Shown here one piece after another: positions 63,352-64,000 of a stretch of DNA of 64,000 bases. Both the position numbers and the translations under genes were made by a program. Each line of letters opens with the position of its first letter. Position 1 is the stretch's first letter. This DNA comes from Brevibacillus composti (GTDB lineage Bacteria > Bacillota > Bacilli > Brevibacillales > Brevibacillaceae): positions 1,268,501-1,332,500 of the forward strand of contig NZ_CP066308.1 of the NCBI RefSeq assembly GCF_016406105.1, written 5' to 3'. Under the pieces are notes generated by a model. The model saw only the letters and a program-made list of their open reading frames with translations. It made no database searches and was not told the DNA's origin.

Positions 63352-64000
63352 ATGATCGTCCGGTATGAGCGGAATGGCAAGGTAAAGCATGGCTGGATGG
63401 TGGAAGAGGAACAAAAGGTCAGAGTGATTGAGGGGGACATCTACAAGCTGCAGGGCGGCAAACCGATCATGACAGGCCTGGAATTGCCGCTGGATGAGGT
63501 GGTGCTGCAGGCTCCGTGCACTCCGAGCAAGGTCGTCTGTATTGGATTGAACTACTACGACCACGCAGAAGAAATGGGAATGCCCATCCCAGCCGAACCG
63601 GTGATGTTTCTCAAGCCGTCCACGACGGTAGTGGGTCCGGGGGAACCGATTGTCTATCCCCGGTTGACCAAGCAGCTTCATTATGAAGGAGAATTAGCTG
63701 TCGTCATCAAGAAAAAAGCCTACCAGGTGAAAGCAGATGAAGCGGAGGAGTATATTCTCGGATATACCTGTGCCATTGATGTGACAGCCAGAGACCTGCA
63801 GCATCAGGACGGCCAGTGGACGAGATCGAAGAGCTTCGACACCTTCTGCCCGCTTGGCCCTGCGATTGCGCCGAAGCTGGATCATCAGGATTTGCGTATC
63901 GTAACTCGCGTCAATGGAGAGGTCAGACAGGACGCCTCCACGAAACAGTTGATTTTTTCCGTGCCTCAATTGGTTGAGGCAGTTACCGCTGTCATGACGC
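63352..64000 (+). CDS. Fumarylacetoacetate hydrolase family protein, 3' end outside the window
   Basis: The ATG at 63352 with SD GGGGGAGAG opens a frame running to the window edge (216 residues visible). GLNYYDHAEEMG, FLKPSTTVVGPG, YEGELAVVIKKKA and IDVTARDLQHQDGQWTRSKSFDTFCPLGP are the FAH-fold catalytic and metal-binding blocks found in acylpyruvate/2-hydroxyhepta-diene-dioate hydrolases. Reaction unknown. It follows thiI after 39 bases, perhaps in the same operon. Confidence 0.87.
   Translation, partial: MIVRYERNGKVKHGWMVEEEQKVRVIEGDIYKLQGGKPIMTGLELPLDEVVLQAPCTPSKVVCIGLNYYDHAEEMGMPIPAEPVMFLKPSTTVVGPGEPIVYPRLTKQLHYEGELAVVIKKKAYQVKADEAEEYILGYTCAIDVTARDLQHQDGQWTRSKSFDTFCPLGPAIAPKLDHQDLRIVTRVNGEVRQDASTKQLIFSVPQLVEAVTAVMT

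Overview
The window looks like chromosomal DNA of a spore-forming, GC-rich member of the Bacillales, most likely Brevibacillus or a close relative (inference from gene content, not from a 16S gene). The evidence is a Bacillus-type core gene order around ccpA-aroA-acuABC-tyrS-rpsD-diguanylate cyclase-refZ-ezrA-nifZ-thiI, a tyrosyl T-box, SLH-domain surface proteins, several sporulation genes (ytrH, ytrI, spo0M, YjcZ-like) and CodY. I saw no rRNA, tRNA or CRISPR array.

Layout. 0-5.7 kb: a 3'-truncated FtsA-like actin-fold gene, aroA (chorismate mutase-DAHP synthase), a CsoR-type copper sensor, ccpA, and an MTA/SAH nucleosidase fused to a glutaredoxin-like domain. 5.8-11.5 kb, minus strand: acuC, acuB, acuA and a large class A penicillin-binding protein with fibronectin III domains. 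11.7-13.1 kb: an ISLre2-type transposase next to the tyrS T-box. 13.2-15.5 kb: tyrS and a coiled-coil protein. 15.5-20.3 kb: an accessory, partly AT-rich island with a candidate small RNA, a frameshifted lipoprotein, a 5'-truncated GerMN-amidase gene and an IS5/IS1182-like element with clear inverted repeats. 20.3-30 kb: rpsD, a YcdB-like SLH protein, a phosphatase, a GAF-GGDEF protein, a metallo-beta-lactamase-fold protein, a lipoprotein and a secreted EEP-family protein.

30-38 kb: refZ, an EzrA homologue carrying an extracytoplasmic TPM domain, a small membrane protein, an HI0933-type flavoprotein, a GNAT protein, an M42 peptidase and an HD-GYP protein. 39-43.5 kb: an MFS pump and a run of small, mostly sporulation-type genes, several under 50 codons. 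43.5-48 kb: a tandem glycine riboswitch with its own promoter and terminator in front of glyA-sdaAB-sdaAA-gcvH, followed by codY. This arrangement suggests glycine-induced conversion of glycine through serine to pyruvate. 48-53 kb: three related MFS pumps with a winged-helix regulator, then a frameshifted SDR gene. 53.8-59 kb: a DUF1540 protein, a YqfW-like nucleotidase, a membrane protein with octapeptide repeats, a group II intron lodged between a terminator and the stop codon of a DUF84 gene, and dapF. 59-64 kb: a four-LysM secreted protein, a 46-residue coiled-coil protein, nifZ-type cysteine desulfurase, thiI and a truncated FAH-family gene.

The points most worth following are the TPM-EzrA fusion, the glycine-riboswitch operon with an ACT-less SdaAB, the nucleosidase-glutaredoxin fusion, and the intron that rewrites the C-terminus of the DUF84 protein. 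Start sites were chosen from Shine-Dalgarno spacing and family lengths; names rest on motif recognition from memory without database searches.
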